A DNA stretch of 15,354 nt from Methylophilaceae bacterium UBA7525 (lineage in GTDB: Bacteria; Pseudomonadota; Gammaproteobacteria; Burkholderiales; Methylophilaceae). The stretch lies in the NCBI GenBank assembly GCA_002479405.1, contig DLMX01000052.1, positions 1 through 15,354 on the forward strand. The letters are read 5' to 3'. Position numbers and translations under genes: made by a program. The notes under the pieces were generated by a model. That model did no database searches, was not told the DNA's origin, and worked only from the letters and a program-made list of their open reading frames with translations. This document shows positions 1 through 7,208 of this stretch, one piece after another; positions within the stretch are counted from its first letter, which is position 1, and each line of letters starts with the position of its first letter.

Positions 1-227
1 AAATCCCACTGTACCTGATTCTTGAGCCAGGATTCGGCGCTGGTACCGGTAAATATGGCGATACGGATCGCCATCTCGGCGGTCATGGCGGCGCGCCCAT
101 TGAGCAGGCGCGATAATTGCACGCGCGAGACGCCGATGCGCTTGGCGACCTCGGATACACTCATGCCTTCGGGTAGAAATTCGCGTAGCACCTCACCCGG
201 GTGCGCGGGGTTTGCCATACGACTCAT
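1..227 (-). CDS. higA: HigA-family antitoxin, XRE helix-turn-helix (partial, C-terminus off window)
   Basis: The reverse strand from the ATG at 227 gives 75 codons that run off the left edge without a stop. The protein begins MSRMANPAHPGEVLREFL, the typical start of HigA/VapI-type antitoxins. A helix-turn-helix spans about residues 22-45 (SVSEVAKRIGVSR, then QLSRLLNGRA). By family it should bind and neutralise the toxin encoded just upstream and repress the shared promoter. An AGGAG ribosome site lies 6 nt before the ATG. A second in-frame ATG at 218 is possible but has no comparable site. The start lies 9 nt beyond the toxin stop, so the two genes are one toxin-first operon, as in higBA. The missing C-terminus is due to the window edge and gives no evidence of a broken gene. 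Confidence 0.88.
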   Translation of the reverse strand, partial: MSRMANPAHPGEVLREFLPEGMSVSEVAKRIGVSRVQLSRLLNGRAAMTAEMAIRIAIFTGTSAESWLKNQVQWD

Positions 228-236
228 GTCATTCTC

Positions 237-533
237 CTAGTGATAGTCCTGATAATCCACAATCTCGGCGTCCTCGCCATCAAATTTGAATGTCAGGCGC
301 CAGTTCTTATCCACCCAAATTGCCCAGTGGCCTGCCAGTTCACCTTTCAAGGGGTGCAGTTTCCAGCCGGGTGCGTTCATGTCTTCTGCATTGATAGCGC
401 TATCCAGTCTGGTCAGCATGATTCTCAGCTTGGTTGCGTGTATGGCTTGAATCCCTGCTTTTGAGCCGGATTCAAAAAACTGTTGCAAACCCTTGTGGCG
501 AAAGTTTTTAATCACGATTGATTGTATCTCCAT
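237..533 (-). CDS. higB: HigB-family (RelE/ParE superfamily) toxin
   Basis: A small basic protein of about 98 aa whose core (NFRHKGLQQFFESGS, LHPLKGELAGHWAIWV, NWRLTFKF, ending VDYQDYH) matches HigB-type plasmid-maintenance/host-killing toxins. By family these are ribosome-dependent mRNA endonucleases. The start is uncertain. The ATG at 533 is taken here, the ATG at 542 adds three residues, and a GTG at 515 (before IKNFRHKG) gives 92 aa, the usual family length. None has a strong ribosome site; a GGAG lies 12 nt before the GTG. The 8-bp-arm palindrome at 523-541 covers the 533 start, so if the GTG is the true start the palindrome lies in the leader as an operator would. The antitoxin gene follows 9 nt downstream. 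Confidence 0.87.
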   Translation of the reverse strand: MEIQSIVIKNFRHKGLQQFFESGSKAGIQAIHATKLRIMLTRLDSAINAEDMNAPGWKLHPLKGELAGHWAIWVDKNWRLTFKFDGEDAEIVDYQDYH

Positions 534-541
534 GAGATACA
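523..541. promoter_or_regulatory. Perfect palindrome over higB start, candidate HigA operator
   Basis: TGTATCTC and GAGATACA form perfect 8-bp arms around a 3-nt spacer (CAT on the plus strand, which is the ATG of one possible higB start). HigA-type antitoxins usually bind short palindromes at their own promoter, so this is the best operator candidate for autoregulation. No convincing -35/-10 pair was identified beside it. Confidence 0.5.
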
Positions 542-615
542 TATGGCAATATGATTTGATTTTGGGGCTTTAGTCGTCATGCCATCCGCATCGCATATCC
601 TGTAAAATTGCGCCC

Positions 616-1947
616 ATGCAAAATCTATCCCAACCTGTTGTCATTGAATCCCTGGATCAGGAAGCCCGTGGCGTCACCCATGTCGATGGCAAGGTCATTT
701 TCATCGATGGGTCGTTGCCGGGTGAAACCGTTACTTATCAATCCCGCAAGCGCAAGCCCAGCTATGAGTTCGCCGATGTGGTCGAGGTGTTGCAGTCGTC
801 CAACGCACGGGTGACGCCCAAGTGCCCGCATTTCGGCGTGTGCGGCGGCTGTGCCTTGCAGCATATGGAGGTGGGCGCGCAGGTGGCGGCCAAGCAGCGC
901 ATGCTGGAGGCTGATCTGTGGCACATCGGCAGGGCGAAGCCTGAGCGTGTGTTGCCGGCGATTCATGGCCCGGCCTGGGGCTATCGCCATAAAGCTAGGC
1001 TGCGTGCGCGGTATGTGCCGAAGAAGGGTGGCGTGCTGGTCGGCTTTAATGAAAAGGCCAGCAGCTATGTCGCCGACATGCAGACTTGCGCGATTCTGCC
1101 GCCGCATGTTTCCGCGCTGATCGCGCCTCTGCAGGATCTGATCGAACAACTGAGTATCCGTGACCGCCTGCCGCAGATCGAGGTGGCGGTGGGCGAGGAA
1201 GTCACCGTTCTGTTGCTGCGTATTCTGGAGCCGCTGCAGCCGCAGGACGAGCCCTTGCTGCGCGAATTCGCCGACCGGCATCAGGTGCAGCTCTGGACGC
1301 AGAGTAAAGGGCCGGACACCGTACAGCCGTTTTACCCGCTGGACGGCCCGGCATTGAAATACCACTTGCCGGAGTTCGACCTTGAGTTCCCATTCAAGCC
1401 GACCGAGTTCACGCAGGTCAACCCGCATATCAATCAAGTCATGATCCGTCGTGCCATGCAGCTGTTGCAGCCGCAGGCGGGCGAGCGCATCGCTGATTTC
1501 TTTTGCGGCCTGGGCAATTTCACGTTGCCCATCGCGCGCAGCGGTGCGCAAGTGTTCGGTTTCGAGGGCTCGGCGGCGCTGGTCGCACGTGCGGTGGAAA
1601 GCGCGCAGCTCAACAAGCTGCAGGCCAACACCGAATTCAGCGAGGCCGACCTGTTCCTGATGACGCCGGAAAAACTCGCCGCGCTGGGTCACTTCGACAA
1701 ATGGCTGATCGATCCGCCGCGCGATGGTGCCCTGGAGCTGATCAAGTCCTTACCGGCGGCGGACGACCAGAGCGGCCCGCGCCCGAAACGCATCGTTTAT
1801 GTGTCCTGCAATCCGGCGACACTGGCGCGCGATACCGGCATTCTGGTTTCGCTCAAGGGCTACCGTTTGGCAGCCAGCGGCGTCATCAACATGTTCCCGC
1901 ACACGACGCACGTGGAATCGATTGCGCTGTTCGAGTTGGTGGAGTAG
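616..1947 (+). CDS. rlmD: 23S rRNA (uracil(1939)-C(5))-methyltransferase RlmD
   Basis: A 443-residue protein of the RumA/TrmA family. An N-terminal TRAM-like domain (about 5-60) is followed by four cysteines that fit a [4Fe-4S] ligand set: C70, C76, C79 (C-x5-C-x2-C) and C158. The SAM-binding Rossmann domain has FTQVN (265-269), DFFCGLGNFTLP (294-305) and DPPRDG (366-371). The catalytic cysteine is C398 in VSCNPATLARD, and the MFPHTTHVE tail is typical. By family it methylates U1939 of 23S rRNA using SAM. Length and all key residues are intact. The ATG at 616 has no Shine-Dalgarno. A TAAAAT at 603-608 could be a -10 giving a nearly leaderless mRNA, but no good -35 was seen. It is divergent from higBA, and the lipoprotein gene follows 56 nt downstream. 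Confidence 0.95.
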   Translation: MQNLSQPVVIESLDQEARGVTHVDGKVIFIDGSLPGETVTYQSRKRKPSYEFADVVEVLQSSNARVTPKCPHFGVCGGCALQHMEVGAQVAAKQRMLEADLWHIGRAKPERVLPAIHGPAWGYRHKARLRARYVPKKGGVLVGFNEKASSYVADMQTCAILPPHVSALIAPLQDLIEQLSIRDRLPQIEVAVGEEVTVLLLRILEPLQPQDEPLLREFADRHQVQLWTQSKGPDTVQPFYPLDGPALKYHLPEFDLEFPFKPTEFTQVNPHINQVMIRRAMQLLQPQAGERIADFFCGLGNFTLPIARSGAQVFGFEGSAALVARAVESAQLNKLQANTEFSEADLFLMTPEKLAALGHFDKWLIDPPRDGALELIKSLPAADDQSGPRPKRIVYVSCNPATLARDTGILVSLKGYRLAASGVINMFPHTTHVESIALFELVE

Positions 1948-2003
1948 TTTTTCGGGTGCGTGCCGGATACAGCACACCGATTAATCTTGAGTTCGGGATA
2001 CAT

Positions 2004-3440
2004 TTGCGCAGATTCGTATTTCTGATGTTATGTGCCTTGCTGACCGCCTGTGGCGGGCAGCAGTCGCATGACGATATTCGCATGGCGCTGGCGCAGGCGC
2101 CGATCAATCTCGACCCGCGTTATGCTTCCGATGCTGCTTCTGAACGCATCAATCACCTGATCTACCGGCCGCTGGTCGATTTCGACGAACACTTCCGGCC
2201 GCAACCGGCGCTGGCGGATTGGCAGATGCTGAGTTCGACGCATTACCGTTTTATCCTGCTACAGGATCGCAGCCCCTTCCATGACGGCAGCACGCTGGAT
2301 GCTGCCGATGTAGCGGCGACATACGGTTCGCTGCTGGCGCTCAAAGATTCGCCTCACACTGCGGAGTTCGCCAATATCCAGAGCATCAAGGTCGTGGATG
2401 AGAACACGGTTGATTTTCTGCTGCAAACGCCGGATGACATTTTCCCTTCGCGCCTCATCATCGGTATCCTGCCTGCCGAAAAGGTAGAAGCCGGGCATGA
2501 CTTCAGCAGGCAGCCGGTCGGCAACGGACCTTTACGCTTCCTTGCCTGGCAGGGTGTGCTGCAGTTGGAAAGGCTGACTGACGGCCAGCGCTTCTCGCTG
2601 CAGGAGGTGAAAGACCCGACCGTGCGCGTGCTCAAGTTGCTGCGCGGTGAGGTGGATTTGTTGCAGGGCGATCTGTTGCCGGAACTGGTGCGCTACCTGA
2701 AGCAGCAACCGGAAATCCAAGTCGATGAAGTAAAAGGCTCCAACTTTTCCTATCTCGGTTTCAATCTGCAGGATAAGCAATTGGCCAAGCCGGAAGTCCG
2801 CCGAGCCATTGCCCATGCCATCGACCGGCAAGCACTGTTGCGGGAGGTGCTGGTCGGCGGCAGCCGCGAAGCGGGTTCGATTCTGCCGCCCGAACACTGG
2901 GCTGGGCACGAATCGCTCCCGGCTTATGCATACGATCCGGCACTCGCGCGTGATTTGTTGCAGCAGGCCGGCGTCGAGCTGCCGTTGAAACTGGCCTACA
3001 AGACCTCCACCGATGCCCAGCGTGTCCGGCTCGCGACCGTGCTGCAAGCGCAGATGCGCGAGGCGGGGATCGCGCTGGAAATCCTCAGTCTCGATTGGGG
3101 CACGTTCTTCGACGATGTAAAGCATGGTAAATTCCAGCTCTACGGCCTGACTTGGGTCGGCATCCGTACGCCGGAAATTTACCGGCTGGCATTCCACAGC
3201 GAATCCGTACCGCCAAAAGGTGCCAATCGCGGCCGTTTTATGGATGCTGAAACGGACCGGTTGATAGCGCAGGGTGATTGGCGTGCGGTCAGTGATCGCG
3301 TGCATGCCATGCTGCCTTATGTCCCGCTCTGGTATGAAGGGCAATTCGTCGCCATGCGCAGTAATATCAGCGATTATCAGGTCAAGGCCGATGGTAGCTG
3401 GGACGGGCTGGTGACCGTGAAGAAACGACCGAAAGAATAG
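2004..3440 (+). CDS. ABC transporter substrate-binding lipoprotein, peptide family 5 (OppA/DppA/MppA-like)
   Basis: Taking the TTG at 2004 as start gives 478 aa with a textbook lipoprotein signal: MRRFVFLMLCALLTAC, lipobox LTAC, lipidated Cys16. A GGGA lies about 5 nt before the TTG. The ATG at 2025 would remove the positive n-region and is less likely. The mature part is an SBP_bac_5 protein, with APINLDPRYASD near the N-terminus, SPFHDGSTLDAADVAATY, GNGPLRF and a C-terminal PLWYEGQFVAM. It is shorter than E. coli OppA/DppA (about 535-545 aa). It should capture oligopeptides in the periplasm and hand them to the permeases encoded at 4106-5813. A YkuD-fold gene lies between it and those permeases, which suggests murein peptides as ligand (inference). 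Ligand specificity cannot be read from the sequence. Confidence 0.85.
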   Translation: MRRFVFLMLCALLTACGGQQSHDDIRMALAQAPINLDPRYASDAASERINHLIYRPLVDFDEHFRPQPALADWQMLSSTHYRFILLQDRSPFHDGSTLDAADVAATYGSLLALKDSPHTAEFANIQSIKVVDENTVDFLLQTPDDIFPSRLIIGILPAEKVEAGHDFSRQPVGNGPLRFLAWQGVLQLERLTDGQRFSLQEVKDPTVRVLKLLRGEVDLLQGDLLPELVRYLKQQPEIQVDEVKGSNFSYLGFNLQDKQLAKPEVRRAIAHAIDRQALLREVLVGGSREAGSILPPEHWAGHESLPAYAYDPALARDLLQQAGVELPLKLAYKTSTDAQRVRLATVLQAQMREAGIALEILSLDWGTFFDDVKHGKFQLYGLTWVGIRTPEIYRLAFHSESVPPKGANRGRFMDAETDRLIAQGDWRAVSDRVHAMLPYVPLWYEGQFVAMRSNISDYQVKADGSWDGLVTVKKRPKE

Positions 3441-3524
3441 ACGAAGCCGCAATCATGAATCCGCGTAACCACATACAAATTGCAGCGAACAGTATTAAAG
3501 TGATGCCGTCGGCAGAGGCTGGTT

Positions 3525-3565
3525 TTTTCTCTGTGCCCTCCGTGAACTCTGTGGCAAAAGGTTTT
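3525..3565 (+). repeat. Intergenic CTCTGTG repeat, copy 1
   Basis: Three consecutive 9-bp units at 3529-3555 (ctctgtgcc, ctccgtgaa, ctctgtggc) preceded by a T-run and followed by AAAAGGTTTT. It lies between the lipoprotein and YkuD genes. Further copies of the same arrangement are at 5839, 8012 (inverted) and 8102. Confidence 0.75.
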
Positions 3566-3585
3566 GATGGGGTGGTTCCAGGCAG

Positions 3586-4113
3586 ATGAGCAGTGATCTG
3601 GCAAACATGCGCATCGAAATATCGCTTGCCGAACAGCAGCTCCGTCTGCTGAATGCGCAAGGCGAGGCCGTTGCCAGTTATTCCGTCTCCACCGCCTTGA
3701 ACGGGCCGGGCGAGCAGAAGGACAGCGGTTGCACGCCGCGTGGCGTGCATGTGGTGCGTGCCAGGATCGGCAACGGCGCACCCGTCAATAGCGTGTTCGT
3801 CGGTCGCCGCGCCACCGGCGAGATCTGGTCGCCGGAACTGGCGGCGCAATACCCCGACCGCGACTGGATACTGACGCGCATCCTCTGGCTTTCCGGCACG
3901 GAGCAGGGCTTCAACCGGCTCGGTGCGGTCGACAGCATGCAGCGCTATATCTATATCCACGGCACGCCGGACGACCAGCCGATGGGCGTGCCTTGCTCGC
4001 ATGGCTGTGTGCGCATGCGCAATCAGGATGTTTTGGCATTGTTCGATGCCGTGCCGGTCGGTACGCCGGTGCATATCCTCGAATCTCCCTTTACGGGTAC
4101 TCAGCGTGCTTAA
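3586..4113 (+). CDS. YkuD-family L,D-transpeptidase/L,D-carboxypeptidase without signal peptide
   Basis: A 175-residue protein consisting almost only of a YkuD domain. The catalytic signature is complete: HGT at 125-127, then SHGCVRM at 138-144 with nucleophile C141. The N-terminus (MSSDLANMRIEISLAEQQL) has no signal peptide, lipobox or membrane segment, so the protein is predicted to be cytoplasmic. Periplasmic cross-linking L,D-transpeptidases are exported. Signal-less YkuD proteins such as ElsL of Acinetobacter baumannii are known (from memory) as cytoplasmic L,D-carboxypeptidases that trim recycled murein tetrapeptide. That role would fit the flanking peptide transporter genes and nagZ, but it is inference. 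The ATG at 3586 has an AGG at suitable distance; the ATG at 3607 (MRIEIS) is an alternative. The stop overlaps the next gene by 8 nt, which implies translational coupling. Confidence 0.9.
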   Translation: MSSDLANMRIEISLAEQQLRLLNAQGEAVASYSVSTALNGPGEQKDSGCTPRGVHVVRARIGNGAPVNSVFVGRRATGEIWSPELAAQYPDRDWILTRILWLSGTEQGFNRLGAVDSMQRYIYIHGTPDDQPMGVPCSHGCVRMRNQDVLALFDAVPVGTPVHILESPFTGTQRA

Positions 4114-5017
4114 AAGGCTGTTCGGCGTCGTGCCGGTGGTGTTCGGCGTTCTGCTACTGACTTTTTTGCTGGTGCACCTGGTGCCGGGCGACCCGGTCGA
4201 GGTCATGCTGGGCGAATCGGCCAGCAGTGCCGATCGCAGCCATTTGCGCGCCGAACTCGGCCTGAACCGGCCTCTGCCAGTGCAGTTCGCCAACTATCTG
4301 TCGCGTCTGGCGCATGGCGATTTCGGCAATTCGATCCACAGCCGCGAGCCGGTGTCCGCCATGCTGGCAGAGCGTTTGCCTGCTACTATCCGACTCGCAT
4401 TGCTGGCGCTTGCCATCGCCATTGCCATCGGCTTGCCGCTCGGTATTATCGCGGCTCTCTGTGCCAATCGCTGGCCGGATCGCATCGCCACGTTGACCAG
4501 CCTGACTTTTTCCGCGATGCCGCATTTCTGGTTGGGTCCTTTGCTCATGATGGTATTCGCGCTCTGGCTCGGCTGGTTGCCGGTGAGCGGTATGGAGTCT
4601 TCCGCCTCGATAGTGTTGCCGGCGCTGACTCTGGGTTTTGGCCTCAGTGCCATTCTCACGCGCATGACGCGTGCCAGCCTGCTGGAAGTGCTGAATGAGG
4701 ACTTCGTACGTACTGCACGGGCCAAAGGTCTACAGGAGCATCAGGTGATTCTGGGCCATGCCCTGCGTGCGGCGCTGTTGCCTGTGGTGACCATTCTTGG
4801 CCTGCAGCTCGGCGGCTTGCTGGCGGGCACGGTCATCACCGAGACGGTGTTCGGCTGGGATGGTATTGGTCGTTTGTTGGTGGAGTCGATCGAGAAGCGT
4901 GATTATCCGGTGACGCAGGCCTGCGTGCTGGTCATAGCCCTGATCTATGTGCTGGTCAATCTTTGTACCGATCTGCTTTATGCACAGCTCGACCCGCGGG
5001 TGCGCTACAGCAGATGA
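4106..5017 (+). CDS. Peptide-type ABC transporter permease, OppB/DppB family
   Basis: An integral membrane protein of 303 aa beginning at a GTG (MLKRLFGVVPVVFGVLLLTF) that overlaps the end of the YkuD gene by 8 nt. Features of the DppB family are the first membrane helix followed by HLVPGDPVE (24-32), a periplasmic segment with LGLNRPLPVQF (51-61), four to five further hydrophobic segments, and the EAA coupling loop around 201-220 (RTARAKGLQEHQVILGHALR). The typical ending TDLLYAQLDPRVRYS is present. It should form the membrane channel with the permease encoded next. The GTG is preferred because upstream residues in this frame would lie entirely inside the YkuD gene. No ATPase gene lies nearby, so the energising subunits must come from elsewhere in the genome. 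Confidence 0.9.
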   Translation: MLKRLFGVVPVVFGVLLLTFLLVHLVPGDPVEVMLGESASSADRSHLRAELGLNRPLPVQFANYLSRLAHGDFGNSIHSREPVSAMLAERLPATIRLALLALAIAIAIGLPLGIIAALCANRWPDRIATLTSLTFSAMPHFWLGPLLMMVFALWLGWLPVSGMESSASIVLPALTLGFGLSAILTRMTRASLLEVLNEDFVRTARAKGLQEHQVILGHALRAALLPVVTILGLQLGGLLAGTVITETVFGWDGIGRLLVESIEKRDYPVTQACVLVIALIYVLVNLCTDLLYAQLDPRVRYSR

Positions 5018-5027
5018 GAGAGTCGCG

Positions 5028-5813
5028 ATGAAAAGCTGGCCTGTTTATGTCCTCGCCTTCTGGCTTTGCGCCGTTGTGCTGGCTGCTGGTGTCGATCTCG
5101 CGCCGGATGCAATCCGGCTGGAAGCCATTCTGCACGGACCAAGTGCCATCGCCTGGCTGGGCAACGACGATCTCGGCCGTAGTATTTTGAGCCGCATCCT
5201 TGCCGGTGCGCAGGTTTCGATGACCGTTGCCGTGGTCGTGACGGTGATTACCCTGAGTTTCGGCGTGACGATTGGACTGGTTGCCGGTTATTCCGGTGGC
5301 TGGGTCGACCGCTTGCTGATGCAAATCACTGATGTGTTTCTGGCCTTCCCCGGCATTTTGTTGGCAATCGCATTTGCCGCCGTGCTCGGACCTGGCCTGA
5401 ACAACCTGATACTGGCCTTGTGCCTGACCTCCTGGGTCGGCTATGCGCGCCTGACACGGGCGCAGGCGCTATCATTGCGCGACCGCCAGCATGTACAGGC
5501 CGCTGAATCGCTGGGTGCCGGTACGCCGCGCGTCATGCTGAAGCACATGCTGCCACTGCTGTTGGCACCGCTTGTGGTCGAAGCGACTTACAGCATCGCC
5601 GGGCTGGTGATCGCCGAGGCCAGCCTGTCTTTCCTTGGGCTCGGCATACAGGCGCCGCAGGCTTCCTGGGGTTCCATGCTGCGCGACGGCGTACGTTACA
5701 TGCTGGTGGCGCCGCATTATGTGCTGGCGGTGGGCTTGAGCCTGATGTCGCTGGTGTTGGCAGTCAACGTGCTGGGCGATAAACTGCGCGATGCGCTGGA
5801 TGTGAAGCGCTGA
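5028..5813 (+). CDS. Peptide-type ABC transporter permease, OppC/DppC family
   Basis: A 261-residue membrane protein with about six hydrophobic segments. It starts at ATG 5028, 10 nt after the preceding stop, with a GAGAG ribosome site. LGNDDLGRSILSR (44-56) corresponds to the conserved G-x-D-x-x-G-R-D/S segment of DppC proteins. The EAA coupling loop lies about 156-176 (VQAAESLGAGTPRVMLKHMLP), and SLSFLGLGIQAPQASWG (199-215) is the family's C-terminal signature. It is slightly shorter than usual (about 275-300) because the cytoplasmic N-terminus before the first helix is minimal. It pairs with the OppB-like permease and is probably fed by the lipoprotein encoded at 2004-3440. Confidence 0.9.
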   Translation: MKSWPVYVLAFWLCAVVLAAGVDLAPDAIRLEAILHGPSAIAWLGNDDLGRSILSRILAGAQVSMTVAVVVTVITLSFGVTIGLVAGYSGGWVDRLLMQITDVFLAFPGILLAIAFAAVLGPGLNNLILALCLTSWVGYARLTRAQALSLRDRQHVQAAESLGAGTPRVMLKHMLPLLLAPLVVEATYSIAGLVIAEASLSFLGLGIQAPQASWGSMLRDGVRYMLVAPHYVLAVGLSLMSLVLAVNVLGDKLRDALDVKR

Positions 5814-5834
5814 TTGAAATAACTCAAACACGGG

Positions 5835-5880
5835 GTTTCTCTGTGCTCGCTGTGTTTACTGTGGCTGAATAAGAAAGGTT
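5835..5880 (+). repeat. Intergenic CTCTGTG repeat, copy 2
   Basis: Three 9-bp units at 5839-5865 (ctctgtgct, cgctgtgtt, tactgtggc), more diverged than the other copies, followed by TGAATAAGAAAGGTT. The AAAGG in that right flank is also the ribosome binding site of nagZ, whose ATG is at 5885. Confidence 0.65.
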
Positions 5881-5884
5881 AACC

Positions 5885-6934
5885 ATGTCGCTTGGCCCCG
5901 TCATGCTGGATGTCGAAGGTACCGAACTCAATGCGGACGACATCCGCCGTCTGCGGCATCCGCTGGTTGGCGGCGTTATCCTGTTCGCGCGCAATTTCAC
6001 TTCCTGCGCCCAGTTGAAGGCGCTGACAGAAGCGATTCACGAAGTGCGCAAGCCGCCTTTGCTGATCGCAGTCGACCACGAGGGCGGCCGCGTGCAGCGT
6101 TTCCGCGAGGGTTTTACGCGCATCCCGCCGATGCGCGAATTCGGCAAGTTGTGGGATGAGCATCCGAAAAAGGCACGGCAGCTGGCAGAAGATGCGGGCT
6201 GGATACTTGCGGCTGAATTGCGTGCCTACGGTATCGATTTCAGCTTCACGCCGGTGCTGGACATGGATTACGGCGAAAGTCAGGTGATTGGCGATCGTGC
6301 GTTCCACCGTGACCCGCAGGCAATCAAGGAGCTGGCCTTCGCACTGATGCAGGGTCTGAAGCGTGGCGGCATGGCCGCAGTCGGCAAGCATTTTCCCGGT
6401 CACGGCTTCGTCGTCGCTGATTCGCATGTGGCGATTCCGATTGATGAGCGCAGCTTTGACGAGATCGCGCAGAACGACATGCAGACCTTCAAACAGCTGA
6501 TCGACGACGGCATCCAGGCCATCATGCCGGCGCACGTCATCTATCCGGCCGTGGACGACAAACCGGCCGGTTTCTCCGAACGCTGGCTGCAGAAGATCTT
6601 GCGCCAGCGGCTGGAGTTCAACGGCGTCATTTTCAGCGACGACCTGTCGATGGAAGGCGCCGTGGTGGCCGGCAATGTTACGCAGCGGGCACTGGCCGCC
6701 CTGCAGGCCGGTTGTGACATGGTGCTGCTGTGCAACAAGCCGGATCTGGCAGATGAACTGTTGGCGAGTCTCAAGTGGGATATTCCGGCGCAAAGTCTGG
6801 CGCGTCTGGCACGCATGCATGGGGCACGCAGGCCGGCCAGCATGGTGGCGCTGCACGAAGATGCGGATTTCGTTCAGGCGGTGCATGCCATCGGTAATAT
6901 CGGCAAGCAAGAGGGCAATCTACCCTTCGCCTGA
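5885..6934 (+). CDS. nagZ: Beta-N-acetylhexosaminidase NagZ (GH3)
   Basis: A 349-residue GH3 protein of normal NagZ length with no signal peptide, so cytoplasmic. Diagnostic segments are MLDVEGTEL near the N-terminus, LFARNF (33-38), AVDHEGGRVQRF (62-73), KHFPGHG (168-174) followed by the D179-S-H181 general acid/base dyad unique to NagZ-type enzymes, and the nucleophile D252 in FSDDLSMEGA. NagZ cleaves GlcNAc from GlcNAc-1,6-anhydroMurNAc peptides entering the cytoplasm during cell-wall recycling, and its products signal ampC induction in some bacteria. Start ATG 5885 is preceded by AAAGG at good spacing. The gene is 71 nt downstream of the permease on the same strand, so it may share the transcript. 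An inverted-repeat element begins at its stop codon. Confidence 0.95.
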   Translation: MSLGPVMLDVEGTELNADDIRRLRHPLVGGVILFARNFTSCAQLKALTEAIHEVRKPPLLIAVDHEGGRVQRFREGFTRIPPMREFGKLWDEHPKKARQLAEDAGWILAAELRAYGIDFSFTPVLDMDYGESQVIGDRAFHRDPQAIKELAFALMQGLKRGGMAAVGKHFPGHGFVVADSHVAIPIDERSFDEIAQNDMQTFKQLIDDGIQAIMPAHVIYPAVDDKPAGFSERWLQKILRQRLEFNGVIFSDDLSMEGAVVAGNVTQRALAALQAGCDMVLLCNKPDLADELLASLKWDIPAQSLARLARMHGARRPASMVALHEDADFVQAVHAIGNIGKQEGNLPFA

Positions 6935-7135
6935 GTAAGCCCTGCTCAAGTGGCTGCGCGAGCGAATCGTGGTGTCAAGCCGAGCTGCTTTAGCAGCCGT
7001 CTCGACGGACACGACCCCTGCGGTTGCAGCGTTGCGCGGTGCTCATTTCCTCGCCGTACTAACTGTACTGTCTCGGACATTGCGCTCCGTGCGCCTAGCG
7101 CTTCATCACGCTCGCTCACTTGCTCAGGGCTTACT
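6934..7135. repeat. ~200 bp element bounded by inverted repeats (MITE-like or large stem-loop)
   Basis: This element fills most of the 339-bp gap between nagZ and the next gene. The left end GTAAGCCCTGCTCAAGTG (6935-6952) and the reverse complement of the right end at 7117-7134 (GTAAGCCCTGAGCAAGTG) match at 16 of 18 positions, and one outer A:T pair extends this. Inside, 6972-7012 folds as a nested hairpin: GTGTC/GACAC, CGAG/CTCG and CTGCT/AGCAG around a TT loop. A small open frame inside it has no ribosome site and resembles nothing. No target-site duplication is obvious. It could be a non-autonomous mobile element, a REP-like repeat or a transcription-ending structure; copy number elsewhere is unknown. 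Confidence 0.6.
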
Positions 7136-7208
7136 GGTGATGATGTAATAACATTTTTGATATTGCGACCGAAAAGCCCGTGTTTTAAGGAAACGTTGCT
7201 GATTTCAG

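Noticed and set aside
625..1692. Long open frame (355 codons) on the minus strand opposite rlmD
   Set aside because: It lies entirely antisense to a fully recognised gene, its translation is rich in Arg, Gln and His with no family resemblance, and it has no ribosome site; a codon-bias shadow.
1503..2003. Upstream extension of the lipoprotein reading frame through the 3' part of rlmD
   Set aside because: The extension overlaps rlmD in another frame, and the protein has a clear lipoprotein signal beginning at the TTG at 2004.
5879..6910. Open frame of 343 codons on the minus strand opposite nagZ
   Set aside because: Antisense to nagZ with complete catalytic motifs on the plus strand; composition typical of a shadow frame.
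6960..7020. tRNA or small structured RNA gene in the nagZ downstream element
   Set aside because: Stems are nested in a single hairpin with no cloverleaf, no T-loop sequence and no CCA end; a non-coding RNA cannot be excluded but is not supported.
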